DNA of 38,665 nucleotides, from IMG/VR virus record IMGVR_UViG_3300006802_000213, positions 1 through 38,665 of that record; one strand, written 5' to 3'. The stretch is from a virus. Shown here piece by piece: positions 15,615 to 24,503 of this stretch. A program made the translations under genes and the position numbers. The notes below the pieces were generated by a model. It had not been told where the DNA came from. It did not search any database and worked only from the letters and a program-made list of their open reading frames with translations. Position 1 is the first letter of the stretch; each line of letters opens with the position of its first letter.

Positions 15615-18600
15615 CACAATCTCCCTACGCTGCAGATGATGAAGAACTGAGGCGTCTAGAGGAGGAATATAGGGCTCAGGAGCAGGCATTAGCAGCAGCA
15701 GCTCCTGCCTATGATCCTAAAACTAACGCTCCTCAAACAATGTTTAAGGAGGCTACACCAGCACAGAATAAAGAAGCTGGTAATGTGCAACCTGTTAAAT
15801 CACCTGCTCAGCAAGCCACTCAACAATTGACGGGTACTGGGGAGAACCAACCTAAGGAACCACTTAATCAAGGTAGTGGTTTTATGTATGGCAGTGGTGA
15901 CCCTAATGCTACTCTTGGAGAAGATATTGGTACTTATGCTCAACGTACCCTTGAAGGCATTGGCTCCATTGGTATGGGTGTCCTTGACTTTGGTATGGAT
16001 GCTATTGGTCGTATACCAGGTGCTGAATGGATTGATGATGCATGGGATGCTAAGACTAAATACAAGAACCCTGCTTTTCAAAAGGTAAGGGAAGTATCAT
16101 CTATCCTTGTACCTAGTATTGGTGTTGGTGCTGCATCACGTGTTGCTACTACTGGTATGGCAGGTGGCCCTATTGCACGTGGCCTTGCTGCTCTTGGTAT
16201 TAATGCTGCAGGGGATGTAGCTGTTAATGCCATTAGTGATCAATCAGAAGGTGATACGGTATCGACAATTGTAAAGGAAGCTGCACCTTGGTTGCCTGTT
16301 CCTGATGCACTTGTTGTTAAAGATACTGACTCTCCTGAAGTACGTCGGCATAAAAATCAGTATGAATCTGCTGGTCTAACTATTATTGGTGATGTCATCG
16401 GTTACTCTGCTGCTGCTGGCAAAGGAGTCATGGATTGGTTTAAACCTAAGGATAAGACAGCTCAGGAGTTTATGTCTTCTGAGGTTCTTGTTAATGGTGA
16501 CTCTGCTACTGCCGTTAAGGTATCTGAACTAGAGACCCAACGTGCTTCTCTTCAAGAAGAACTTGATCAGATCTCTTCTGTGGTTCCTGCTAATGAAGAA
16601 GAGCTTATTGCTCAAAGCATTCAGATTAGTAACCTTGATACACAAATCAAGGAACTTGACAAGCAAGCTACTAACCTTAACTCTCAGTACGTTAATACCG
16701 GTGCTTCAGATGTCACTGAGAGCCCCCTAGAATCGTTTGTAGAGCGTCAGCAGACTAGTCGGGATACTCAGATAGATGAGGTGGGTAAACAGCGCCTTAT
16801 GGACGATCCTGAAGGGGCTGGTGGAGTTGATCCTATGGTCACCTCTAAGATGTTCCCTGAAGGTGCTACTGCTGCTTTTAGTATCCCTCCTGGTAATCAT
16901 GCTAGGAATATGGCAGATACTACTGCTATTAAGATGGGTACGTCTACTGGTACTCCTGCTCCTATCTTATCTGAACGTGCATACTATGACCTGAGTAAAG
17001 GTAATAGCAAGTCACGTGATATCCTGGAAGGACTTGCTGAAGGTACTAGAGCTACTGGTAACTTTGATGCTATCGTTGACGGCTTTAGGTACACCAAAGC
17101 TCAGATGAGTGATGCAGCTTGGAAGATTTATAACGATATCATTGGTACTGATAAGGTATCTGATCTTAAGAATCTATTCCTTGATAACCGTGATGTAAAG
17201 CATCTCCTTGATGGTCGTAAAATTAAATACATCAATGATATCCAAGCTGAAGGTATTGGCTTTGCCATGCGTGACCTGACTGATAAGTATCTTGGTAGAG
17301 TTGTTACTGAAACATCAGCTCGTGCTATGGATACAGTAGGTAGGGAGATCGCTGATATTGCTGAAGGCTATAAGGCATTCCCTGAAAGTGCAGACTACAA
17401 TCGTGTTACTGAGATGATCGGTGATCGATTGGCTTTCCTTATGGAAGAGTATGCTCTCAATAAGTATATTGCTGGTTGGGCACTTAAGAACCAAGATCGT
17501 TGGAAGAAGTACCTAGAGGCTGCCCCTGATAAAGAAGCAGCTCTTAGACAGATTACTGAAGACTTTAACCTTAAAGCTCAAGAGAAGCACGCCCAGTCAC
17601 AAGGTTATCGGGATATGATCCGTAAGATTGCTACGGAACGTCCTGATGCTGCTCAACCATTGATTGATGCATTTGCATTGTCCAATGGTGATGTTGATAC
17701 ACTTGATAAGCTGATGAAGTGGGCTGCTAAGCAAGTCAGTCCTATGGGGCTTATCTATAGTGGTGATGGTGGTCTTAATGCTTTTGCTCAAGGTGTGTGG
17801 TCAGTACGTTATAACAACGTATTGTCTGGTATCTCTGCACTTAAAGCAATCACTGGTAACACTGTATCCCTTACACTCCGTACTAGTAATGCCTTTCTAG
17901 GTACTGGTATTGGTATGCTGATGGGTAAGAACACTCCTGAAGATCTCCGTAAAGCTACGTATGTCTATAGTTCCTTCTGGAATGTTAACAAACGTGCAAT
18001 GGGTGATGCTTGGAGTACCTTTAAGCGTACCTGGAATAATGGTCGTTGGGGTAATGATGCTAACATGGATCCTCGTGACCTTGCTCGTGAAGACCTGGTA
18101 ACTGACTATAACCCTAACCTATGGGATACGCTTGCTGATATGGAAGCTGTATGGGAAAAGGATGGTGATTGGGGTCGTCTCTTCCAATACCGTTCTGCTA
18201 GGTTCCTGTATGACCTTGGTAACTGGCGTTGGTTTAAGTACGGTACTAATGCAATGATTAGTGCTGACTCCTTTGTACAAACTACTGTTGCTTCACAACT
18301 TGCTCGTGCTAGGGCATGGGATGAGGTAGCTGGTATTGGTTACAAAGGACAAGAACTTGCTCAACAATTGGCTAAGGCTGAGAAGATTGCTTATGATGAA
18401 TCTTTTGATTCTCTCGGTAATCTAACTGATGCTGCTGTTAAGAACGCTACTGGTGAGATTGCACTTAACCTTGATGATCAAACTGCTGCATGGTTGACAC
18501 GAGGTATCAATAAACTGCCTATCCTCAAACCCTTCTTTATGTTCCCGAAGACTGGTGTTGGTGGTATTAAGACAGCTATGTCTTATACACCTATCGCTAC

Positions 18601-19831
18601 TCTGCCTGGAATGAATAAGTACTCTAAGGTGTTGTGGGCAGGTGATGATATTGATAAGATCAAAGAGGCATTGATGGAGCACAACATTGCTTATGATGCT
18701 GTTCCTAATGGTATGGCAATCTTCAAAGGTCTTGAAGCTGAGTATCGTGGTCGTGTTGCCTTTGGTGGCCTCCTTGCTACATCAATGTTTGGCTATGCCT
18801 TAGGTGGTAATATCCGTGGTAATGGTCCTGTTAATGCTGCTGAACGTAAGAAACTACGTGATAACTTTAACTGGCAACAAAAGACTATCAATGTTGCTGG
18901 TAAGTGGGTGAGCTATGCTGGTTATGAACCGCTTGATACTATCTTGACTCTTGTTGGCGACCTTGCTTACTACTCTCGTGATATCGGTTCTACCTTGACT
19001 GAGAGTTTTGTTGATAAACTGATGTGGACTCTTTCTGCTACGTTTGTTAATAAGTCTTGGGTTGCTGGTCTTGAACCTGTCGTTGCTGTTGCTAATGGTG
19101 ACGAGACAGCTATCACTCGATTCCTTGCTAATGAAGCACGATCTGCTATTCCTATGTCTGGTGCTCTTGGTGTTGTGTCTAACGCTATCACAAGCTCCCA
19201 GAAGGATATCTACAATGATCTCATTGGCTATGTGACCAATAAGGTTCCTGGCTTCTCTAGTAAGCTTCCTGAACAGATTGATATCTACACTGGTAACCCA
19301 CTTAACGATATCGATAATCCAGTACTGCGTGCATTAAATGCTATCAATCCTGTTAAGATCAGTGATGGCACTGAACCTTGGCGTCAGTGGTTGATTGATA
19401 GTGGATGGGATGGTATCCAGATGATCCGTAAGGATAGTACTGGTAACCACGAGTACACTCCTCAAGAGCGTGAGATTCTGTATAAGTATATCGGTGAACA
19501 ACAAATCTGGAAAGAGTTTGATAAACTCAGCAAGAACAAAAAGTATAACGATCAACTAGACCGTATTCGTGCAATGCGTGTTCAAGGTCGTCCATCTGAG
19601 GAGATCCAAGCAGCTCAAAGTGAAGTCTATTCAGTGATGAATGATATCATGTCTCAAGCCCAAAAGGCTGCTGAGATGCGTATGCAGCAAGAGAATGAAC
19701 CGATGTGGCGTTCCATTCAAGAATCCCTGACCAATAAGAACCTTATGAAGCAGGGTCGTATTGATGATGCTGCCAGGGCTGCTGATCGTCGTAAAGCAGA
19801 GATTGAGCGACTAACCCAAATGTACCGATAA
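15611..19831 (+). CDS. Internal core protein / ejectosome (T7 gp16-like)
   Basis: This 1406-aa protein compares with 1318 in T7 gp16. The N-terminus is Gln/Ala/Pro-rich, residues about 120-290 are Gly/Ala-rich and partly hydrophobic, and residues about 303-360 are a coiled coil (ELETQRASLQEELDQ...). The C-terminal half has long amphipathic helices. Family role: it is ejected and forms the periplasmic to inner-membrane part of the DNA translocation channel. T7 gp16 carries a lytic transglycosylase at its N-terminus. No such motif is seen here, and the wall-lytic activity appears to sit in the neighbouring gp15-like protein. It overlaps that gene by 4 bases. Confidence 0.9.
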   Translation: MTQSPYAADDEELRRLEEEYRAQEQALAAAAPAYDPKTNAPQTMFKEATPAQNKEAGNVQPVKSPAQQATQQLTGTGENQPKEPLNQGSGFMYGSGDPNATLGEDIGTYAQRTLEGIGSIGMGVLDFGMDAIGRIPGAEWIDDAWDAKTKYKNPAFQKVREVSSILVPSIGVGAASRVATTGMAGGPIARGLAALGINAAGDVAVNAISDQSEGDTVSTIVKEAAPWLPVPDALVVKDTDSPEVRRHKNQYESAGLTIIGDVIGYSAAAGKGVMDWFKPKDKTAQEFMSSEVLVNGDSATAVKVSELETQRASLQEELDQISSVVPANEEELIAQSIQISNLDTQIKELDKQATNLNSQYVNTGASDVTESPLESFVERQQTSRDTQIDEVGKQRLMDDPEGAGGVDPMVTSKMFPEGATAAFSIPPGNHARNMADTTAIKMGTSTGTPAPILSERAYYDLSKGNSKSRDILEGLAEGTRATGNFDAIVDGFRYTKAQMSDAAWKIYNDIIGTDKVSDLKNLFLDNRDVKHLLDGRKIKYINDIQAEGIGFAMRDLTDKYLGRVVTETSARAMDTVGREIADIAEGYKAFPESADYNRVTEMIGDRLAFLMEEYALNKYIAGWALKNQDRWKKYLEAAPDKEAALRQITEDFNLKAQEKHAQSQGYRDMIRKIATERPDAAQPLIDAFALSNGDVDTLDKLMKWAAKQVSPMGLIYSGDGGLNAFAQGVWSVRYNNVLSGISALKAITGNTVSLTLRTSNAFLGTGIGMLMGKNTPEDLRKATYVYSSFWNVNKRAMGDAWSTFKRTWNNGRWGNDANMDPRDLAREDLVTDYNPNLWDTLADMEAVWEKDGDWGRLFQYRSARFLYDLGNWRWFKYGTNAMISADSFVQTTVASQLARARAWDEVAGIGYKGQELAQQLAKAEKIAYDESFDSLGNLTDAAVKNATGEIALNLDDQTAAWLTRGINKLPILKPFFMFPKTGVGGIKTAMSYTPIATLPGMNKYSKVLWAGDDIDKIKEALMEHNIAYDAVPNGMAIFKGLEAEYRGRVAFGGLLATSMFGYALGGNIRGNGPVNAAERKKLRDNFNWQQKTINVAGKWVSYAGYEPLDTILTLVGDLAYYSRDIGSTLTESFVDKLMWTLSATFVNKSWVAGLEPVVAVANGDETAITRFLANEARSAIPMSGALGVVSNAITSSQKDIYNDLIGYVTNKVPGFSSKLPEQIDIYTGNPLNDIDNPVLRALNAINPVKISDGTEPWRQWLIDSGWDGIQMIRKDSTGNHEYTPQEREILYKYIGEQQIWKEFDKLSKNKKYNDQLDRIRAMRVQGRPSEEIQAAQSEVYSVMNDIMSQAQKAAEMRMQQENEPMWRSIQESLTNKNLMKQGRIDDAARAADRRKAEIERLTQMYR

Positions 19832-19837
19832 CCCTAA

Positions 19838-20818
19838 ATGGCAACTACACAAAATACATTCACTGGTAATGGGTCCAATTTAGGACCCTTTTCTTTCACC
19901 TTTAAATGGCTTGAATCTACTGATATTAAGGTTAGTGTTGGTGGTGTACTGAAAACAGCTGGTACTCACTATAACCTACAGAGCCTTAACTATACGACAA
20001 AGACCGGTGGTCAGGTCCTGTTCACTGCAGGTAATGCTCCTGCTAATGGGGCCTCTATTCGTATCTTTCGAGATACTGATGATGATGCTTTGTCTGCTGT
20101 CTTTTCTTCTGGCTCTGCTATCCGAGCAAAGGACCTGAATGATAACTTCACTCAAAACCTGTACGTAACACAGGAAATCACTAATAACGCTGTTAGTACT
20201 GATGGTTCCAACCCAATGGTTGGTAATCTTGACATGGGTGGTTATAAAGTTATTAACCTACAAAGTAACCCCACCTCCGATACTGATGCTGCTAACAAAC
20301 TTTATGTAGATACTAAGGTTGGTGCATCTGGTCCTCCTGGTTATACTAACTGGTCTTATACTGCTGTTGGTGGTGAAACTGTACTTGGAACATCTGGAAC
20401 TGTTCTTGAATACCAATCAGGAAAAGAGCAGGTTTACCTTAATGGTGCCCTTCAGCAGCGCAATAGTGATTACACTGCTTCTAACGGTAACACAATTACA
20501 TTTCTTGTTGGACTTACTGCTGGAGATGTTGTCCAAGTAAGGTGCGTTAATTACCTTGCTGCTAACCCAGCTGCTTCTTATAGCTATTCCCGTTGGGCAC
20601 ATACTGCTACTTCAGGGCAAACAGTACTTACAGGTACAGGGTCTATCAGTAACAATGTGTTGAGCTATACTGTTAATAGAGAGCAAGTCTTTATTAATGG
20701 TGTTCTGCAGATTCGTGGCGTTGATTACACAGCTACATCTCCCGGCACACAAATTACAGTAACCCCTGCACTTACGGTTGGGGATATCGTCGAAGTACAC
20801 TCAAACAACAGTATCTAA
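19838..20818 (+). CDS. Tail fibre, T7 gp17 N-terminal type
   Basis: This 326-aa protein starts with the T7 fibre attachment domain (FTGNGSNLGPFSFTFKWLE ... FRDTDDDALSAVFSSGSAIRAKDLNDNFTQNLYVTQE), which binds the tail. Next comes a short linker with GNLDMGGYKVINL. Then two tandem beta modules of about 70 residues follow (WSYTAVGGETVL...QVYLNGALQQRNSDY and WAHTATSGQTVL...QVFINGVLQIRGVDY). No receptor-binding tip is present. The following gene probably completes or decorates the fibre. It ends 2 bases before the next ATG. Confidence 0.9.
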   Translation: MATTQNTFTGNGSNLGPFSFTFKWLESTDIKVSVGGVLKTAGTHYNLQSLNYTTKTGGQVLFTAGNAPANGASIRIFRDTDDDALSAVFSSGSAIRAKDLNDNFTQNLYVTQEITNNAVSTDGSNPMVGNLDMGGYKVINLQSNPTSDTDAANKLYVDTKVGASGPPGYTNWSYTAVGGETVLGTSGTVLEYQSGKEQVYLNGALQQRNSDYTASNGNTITFLVGLTAGDVVQVRCVNYLAANPAASYSYSRWAHTATSGQTVLTGTGSISNNVLSYTVNREQVFINGVLQIRGVDYTATSPGTQITVTPALTVGDIVEVHSNNSI

Positions 20819-20820
20819 TA

Positions 20821-22563
20821 ATGACAAAAACACGTGACTTAGCCGACCTGGGTGGAGGTTTCATCCAAGTTGGTACTGGTGCTGTGCAGCGCACCGTTGA
20901 ATCAAAGCTGCAAGATGTGGTGAGTGTTAAAGACTTTGGAGCCGTTGGTGATGGGGTTGCTGATGATACGGCTGAAATTGATGCCGCTAAAGCTGCTCAT
21001 CCTAATAGTGTTATCGACCTGGGTGGCGATACTTACTTAGTAACCTCAATAGCTGCTGGATGGGGTTATCAAAATGGCTTGTTAGTATTGGATCCCGCAA
21101 ATACTGACGATCAGCCCCAAAACGAAGCGTATGGTTACGGAGCATTGAGCTCTAATACCTATGTTCCAAAGCAACATAGCTCCTCTACGCTTACATGGGC
21201 ATCCGGCAACTTTAACGCTGCATTTGGATCGTACGCTCTTGGCAACAACACGACAGGTAGGCGCAATACCGCATTTGGCTCTGTTGCCTTGCGCTTGAAC
21301 GCTGGCGGTTACTACAACACCGCCGTCGGCTCCTGGGCTCTAAATAGTAACATTGCTGGCAATTACAACACTGCGGTCGGAGTGCAGGCCCTTCAATTTT
21401 GTACCGCATCTAACAATACCGCAGTAGGCAATGGAGCCCTTGTATCAAACAGCAATGGTGAAGATAACGTAGCAATCGGTTCGCAAGCATTGGCCCTTGG
21501 CACACTCAACAGAACTATTGCCATCGGAAGACAGGCTGGCTGGTATCACACAGGATCTGACTCTGTAGCCATTGGGTACCAAGCTCTTTCGGCATCTTCG
21601 TCATCCGGCCTTTACAACGTCGTCATCGGAAGTGCGGCGGGCGCCAGTCTGACTACAGGCAATAGCAATGTTGCCATGGGTAGGCGAGCACTTGCGGCAT
21701 CTTCGACCGGCAGTAACAACACCGCCATTGGCAACGATGCTATGGTCTCTGCTGGCAATGGCGACAGCAATACGGCGCTGGGTGGCAATACGCTTCAAAA
21801 CAACACCACCGGATACCAGAACACCGCAGTCGGCAGGTTTGCTCTCACCGCTAACCAAGACGGGTTTAATAATAGTGCGGTGGGTCGCTACTCCCTTGGC
21901 AGTTGTACGTCTGGTGCCGGGAACGTCGCTGTTGGCGAGCAGGCTCTTTATGGTCTGACCAGTGCCAACTATTGCTCGGCGCTTGGGAGTGCCGCTTTAT
22001 CAACCAACTCGACCTTTGGCAACTGTTCTGGAGTCGGTTACAACTCGCAGGTAACAGCCGCAAATCAAGTTCAACTTGGTGATGCTTTTACTACAACCTA
22101 TGCCTATGGCGCCGTTCAAAATCGTTCGGACGAAAGGGATAAGGCTGACATCAGAAATACAATGCTAGGGCTTGAGTTCATCAATAGCCTTCGCCCCGTT
22201 GATTTTCGCTGGAATTACCGTGAAAGCTATAGGGAAATTATTGAACGAGAGGAAACCTACACAAATGATAATGGCGAGGACAAAATTCGCATTGTTCAAG
22301 AGGTCATTGAACACCCGCAAGACGGCAGCAAGAAGCGCAACCGCTATCACCATGGCTTGATTGCTCAAGAAGTCAAAGCGGCCTGCGATGCAGCTGGTAT
22401 CGACTTTGGTGGCTACCAAGATCATTCGATCAACGGCGGCAAGGATGTCCTTTCTGTCGGCTACACGGAGCTAATTGCTCCCCTAATCAAAGCCGTGCAA
22501 CAGCTTTCCGCTGAAGTCGAACAGCTTAAATCCCAGATCCACTCCTCTGCCGCATCTTCGTGA
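20821..22563 (+). CDS. Tail spike/fibre with beta-roll repeats and peptidase S74 chaperone
   Basis: This 580-aa protein has three parts. Residues 1-75 resemble the pectate-lyase-like spike start (VSVKDFGAVGDGVADDTAEID). Residues about 130-420 carry some 16 imperfect repeats of about 17 residues with the pattern N-T-A-V/I-G-x-x-A-L, as in trimeric YadA/haemagglutinin head beta-rolls. The C-terminus is an intramolecular chaperone of the peptidase S74 family with the Ser436-Lys441 dyad (SDERDK), HHGLIAQEV and a terminal coiled coil. S74 domains trimerise fibres and then cut themselves off before the Ser. From about 21.1 kb the codons become GC-richer than in neighbouring genes, which suggests a swapped-in receptor-binding module. 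Confidence 0.9.
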   Translation: MTKTRDLADLGGGFIQVGTGAVQRTVESKLQDVVSVKDFGAVGDGVADDTAEIDAAKAAHPNSVIDLGGDTYLVTSIAAGWGYQNGLLVLDPANTDDQPQNEAYGYGALSSNTYVPKQHSSSTLTWASGNFNAAFGSYALGNNTTGRRNTAFGSVALRLNAGGYYNTAVGSWALNSNIAGNYNTAVGVQALQFCTASNNTAVGNGALVSNSNGEDNVAIGSQALALGTLNRTIAIGRQAGWYHTGSDSVAIGYQALSASSSSGLYNVVIGSAAGASLTTGNSNVAMGRRALAASSTGSNNTAIGNDAMVSAGNGDSNTALGGNTLQNNTTGYQNTAVGRFALTANQDGFNNSAVGRYSLGSCTSGAGNVAVGEQALYGLTSANYCSALGSAALSTNSTFGNCSGVGYNSQVTAANQVQLGDAFTTTYAYGAVQNRSDERDKADIRNTMLGLEFINSLRPVDFRWNYRESYREIIEREETYTNDNGEDKIRIVQEVIEHPQDGSKKRNRYHHGLIAQEVKAACDAAGIDFGGYQDHSINGGKDVLSVGYTELIAPLIKAVQQLSAEVEQLKSQIHSSAASS

Positions 22564-22605
22564 ATAAGGTCAATTTACTTAGTTAAAAAACCCGCCTAAT
22601 CAATT

Positions 22606-22812
22606 ATGATCACCATCCTTGGCATCAAAGTGTCCTACGAAACACTTGCCTTCTTCATCCTATTCATCGCTTCTGAATACCTTGGTATGACCAAGAAGCG
22701 CCGCTCCAATAGCGTTACCCAAGCCATTTCTATGGCTGCCGCTTACTTTAGTAAGACCCGTACTGAAGATGACACAGTACGTCGTATCCGTAGAACCTTT
22801 AGAGGGAAGTAA
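22606..22812 (+). CDS. Small membrane protein, possible holin
   Basis: This 68-aa protein has one clear hydrophobic helix (ETLAFFILFIASEYL, residues about 12-26) and a basic tail ending RRIRRTFRGK. It lies directly upstream of the endolysin gene, with 5 bases between. A single helix plus a positively charged cytoplasmic tail fits a class-III or pinholin-like holin or a membrane-bound lysis accessory. No family is recognised, so the holin role is inferred from place and topology. Confidence 0.62.
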   Translation: MITILGIKVSYETLAFFILFIASEYLGMTKKRRSNSVTQAISMAAAYFSKTRTEDDTVRRIRRTFRGK

Positions 22813-22817
22813 TTATC

Positions 22818-23786
22818 ATGGTATTGCTGCAAGTTAAGCAGTACTACCCCCAGACAGATAGTGCAACAGGTCATGGAGATCGGATGTGCTTTAGCTCTAC
22901 GTGTGCTATGGCCGTCAAGTATCTCCTACCTGATGCGCTGAAGGGTAGTAATGCAGATGATGACTACCTCCGTACAGTCCTTAAGTACGGTGATACTACT
23001 TCCTCTACAAGTCAAATAAAAGCCTGTCAGCAATACGGTGTGTTTGCTACCTTCTACCAAAAGGGTACAAGACAGGATCTACTTAATGAACTTAGGGCTG
23101 GTTACCCAGTAGCTACAGGTATCCTCCACAAAGGACATGTCTCTAATCCTGTTGGTGGTGGTCACTGGATGCTTCTCATAGGTGATGATGGAGAACACGG
23201 TATCTTCCACGATCCATACGGAGAGATGGATAACGTCAATGGCGGCTACGTCACTATTGGCAAAGGTGGTAAGGATGTCAAGTACACATGGCACAACTGG
23301 CTTAAGCGTTGGGAAGTTGAAGGTAAAGGTACTGGTTGGTTTATGACCTTCCGCCCAACCAATACTCCGCAACCAACGGCTCCTGTTGCTAACACCTGGG
23401 CGGGAGTGATAGCTGCAGCCTCTAAGGCAGGAGCTAAGTTCCCCCAAGTAGTAGCTGCTCAATGGGCATTAGAGAGCGGCTACGGCAAGCACACTTCTGG
23501 TAAAAACAATTTCTTTGGTCTCAAAGGTTCAGGTACTGACCGTGAAACTAAAGAGTTCATCAATGGTCAATGGATCACCATCACCGCTGGATTCCTTGAC
23601 TTTCCAGACCTTAAGACCTGCGTCTCGTACCTTGTAGATCGCTGGTACAGAGATTACAAAACATACAAAGGTGTAAACCGTGCCACTACCCCAGAGGAAT
23701 GTGCACGTCTTTTGGTATCCGAAGGGTACGCTACAGATCCCACCTATGCAGAAAAACTAATCAAAATCATGAAAGAAAATGATTGA
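22818..23786 (+). CDS. Endolysin: C39-like peptidase plus glucosaminidase (GH73)
   Basis: This 322-aa two-domain enzyme has an N-terminal papain-fold, C39-like peptidase with Cys24 (RMCFSSTCAMAVKYL), His116 (GGGHWMLLIGDD) and Asp132 (IFHDPYG), the expected triad order. A Pro/Thr linker follows at about residues 180-192. Residues about 195-322 are a GH73-like N-acetylglucosaminidase with Glu219 in AAQWALESGYGKHTSGKNN. Together they would cut both the peptide and glycan parts of the wall. No signal peptide is visible, so it needs a holin for release. The GH73 domain is clearly related to the one in the gp15-like protein. Confidence 0.9.
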   Translation: MVLLQVKQYYPQTDSATGHGDRMCFSSTCAMAVKYLLPDALKGSNADDDYLRTVLKYGDTTSSTSQIKACQQYGVFATFYQKGTRQDLLNELRAGYPVATGILHKGHVSNPVGGGHWMLLIGDDGEHGIFHDPYGEMDNVNGGYVTIGKGGKDVKYTWHNWLKRWEVEGKGTGWFMTFRPTNTPQPTAPVANTWAGVIAAASKAGAKFPQVVAAQWALESGYGKHTSGKNNFFGLKGSGTDRETKEFINGQWITITAGFLDFPDLKTCVSYLVDRWYRDYKTYKGVNRATTPEECARLLVSEGYATDPTYAEKLIKIMKEND

Positions 23787-24024
23787 AGCACTCATTACTG
23801 GGGTGGTATCACTCATTGTTGGGGTAGGTGGTGGTGTGATGTCCATTCACGGTAAGTCAAACTCTCGTATGGATACTATCGACAAACGTATTGACGACAT
23901 TGAACTACGTCTTGCTGAGAAGTATGTTCCACGACAAGAGTTAGCCACTGCCCTTCAAAAGATGGAGGATCACATGATCCGCATCGAAAACAAACTAGAT
24001 CAGATTGTATTGAGAAATGGCTAA
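23779..24024 (+). CDS. Membrane protein with coiled coil, holin or spanin-like
   Basis: This 81-aa protein overlaps the endolysin stop by 8 bases. Residues 2-23 form a Gly/Val-rich transmembrane helix (EALITGVVSLIVGVGGGVM). Residues 30-80 form a charged coiled coil (MDTIDKRIDDIELRLAEK...). An N-terminal membrane anchor plus coiled coil fits an i-spanin or a holin-like lysis protein, and the location between endolysin and terminase supports it. The exact class cannot be decided. Confidence 0.65.
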   Translation: MIEALITGVVSLIVGVGGGVMSIHGKSNSRMDTIDKRIDDIELRLAEKYVPRQELATALQKMEDHMIRIENKLDQIVLRNG

Positions 24025-24268
24025 AAAGAAAGCAACGGAGGACATGTTTAATGAACTCCACAATATGGTTACACAAGAACTTCTCAATCGGATTAAGTCT
24101 GGTGAAGCCTCTACTGCTGATCTAAAGGCGGCTTGTGATTGGCTATCTAAAAATGACATCAGTGGTGTTGCTTATGATGGTAACCCTCTCGATAAACTTG
24201 CTACCATTATGCCTAAGGTAGATCCTGAACTAGTACAAAAGAGGCTTTATGGCAAGTCGCACATCTAA
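24017..24268 (+). CDS. Terminase small subunit (T7 gp18-like)
   Basis: This 83-aa protein reads MAKKKATEDMFNELHNMVTQELLNRIKSGEASTADLKAACDWLSKNDISG, the pattern of T7 gp18 and its cyanophage relatives: a short N-terminal helix, the LLxRIKSGEA motif and a helix-turn-helix-like region. It recognises phage DNA and stimulates the large subunit during packaging. It overlaps both neighbours (8 and 20 bases). In T7 it lies next to gp19, but here six genes separate the two subunits. Confidence 0.88.
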   Translation: MAKKKATEDMFNELHNMVTQELLNRIKSGEASTADLKAACDWLSKNDISGVAYDGNPLDKLATIMPKVDPELVQKRLYGKSHI

Positions 24269-24503
24269 ATACTATAAAGCAAACCCTGAAGCAAAGGCTA
24301 AGCGTCTTAAGCAACAGGCTGCATACAATAAAACAAAGGATGGTCTCAAGATTCGCACTGAGGCTAACCAACTTAATCGTAAACTAGGTACCTATGGCAA
24401 TGGTGATGGTATGGATGCTTCACATACCGGTCCTAATAAAGGTAAACTAGAATCACCTAAGGCTAACCGTACACGACCTCGTAAGGGAAAGAAGTATGGC
24501 TGA
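24249..24503 (+). CDS. Small basic conserved phage protein (84 aa)
   Basis: This 84-aa protein is very rich in Lys, Arg, Ala and Asn. It starts MASRTSKYYKANPEAKAKRLKQQAAYNK and contains the GTYGNGDGMDASH motif, a combination found in small proteins of many marine phages with no assigned role. It overlaps the gp18-like gene by 20 bases and the next gene by 8. DNA binding is possible from its charge but not shown. Confidence 0.75.
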   Translation: MASRTSKYYKANPEAKAKRLKQQAAYNKTKDGLKIRTEANQLNRKLGTYGNGDGMDASHTGPNKGKLESPKANRTRPRKGKKYG

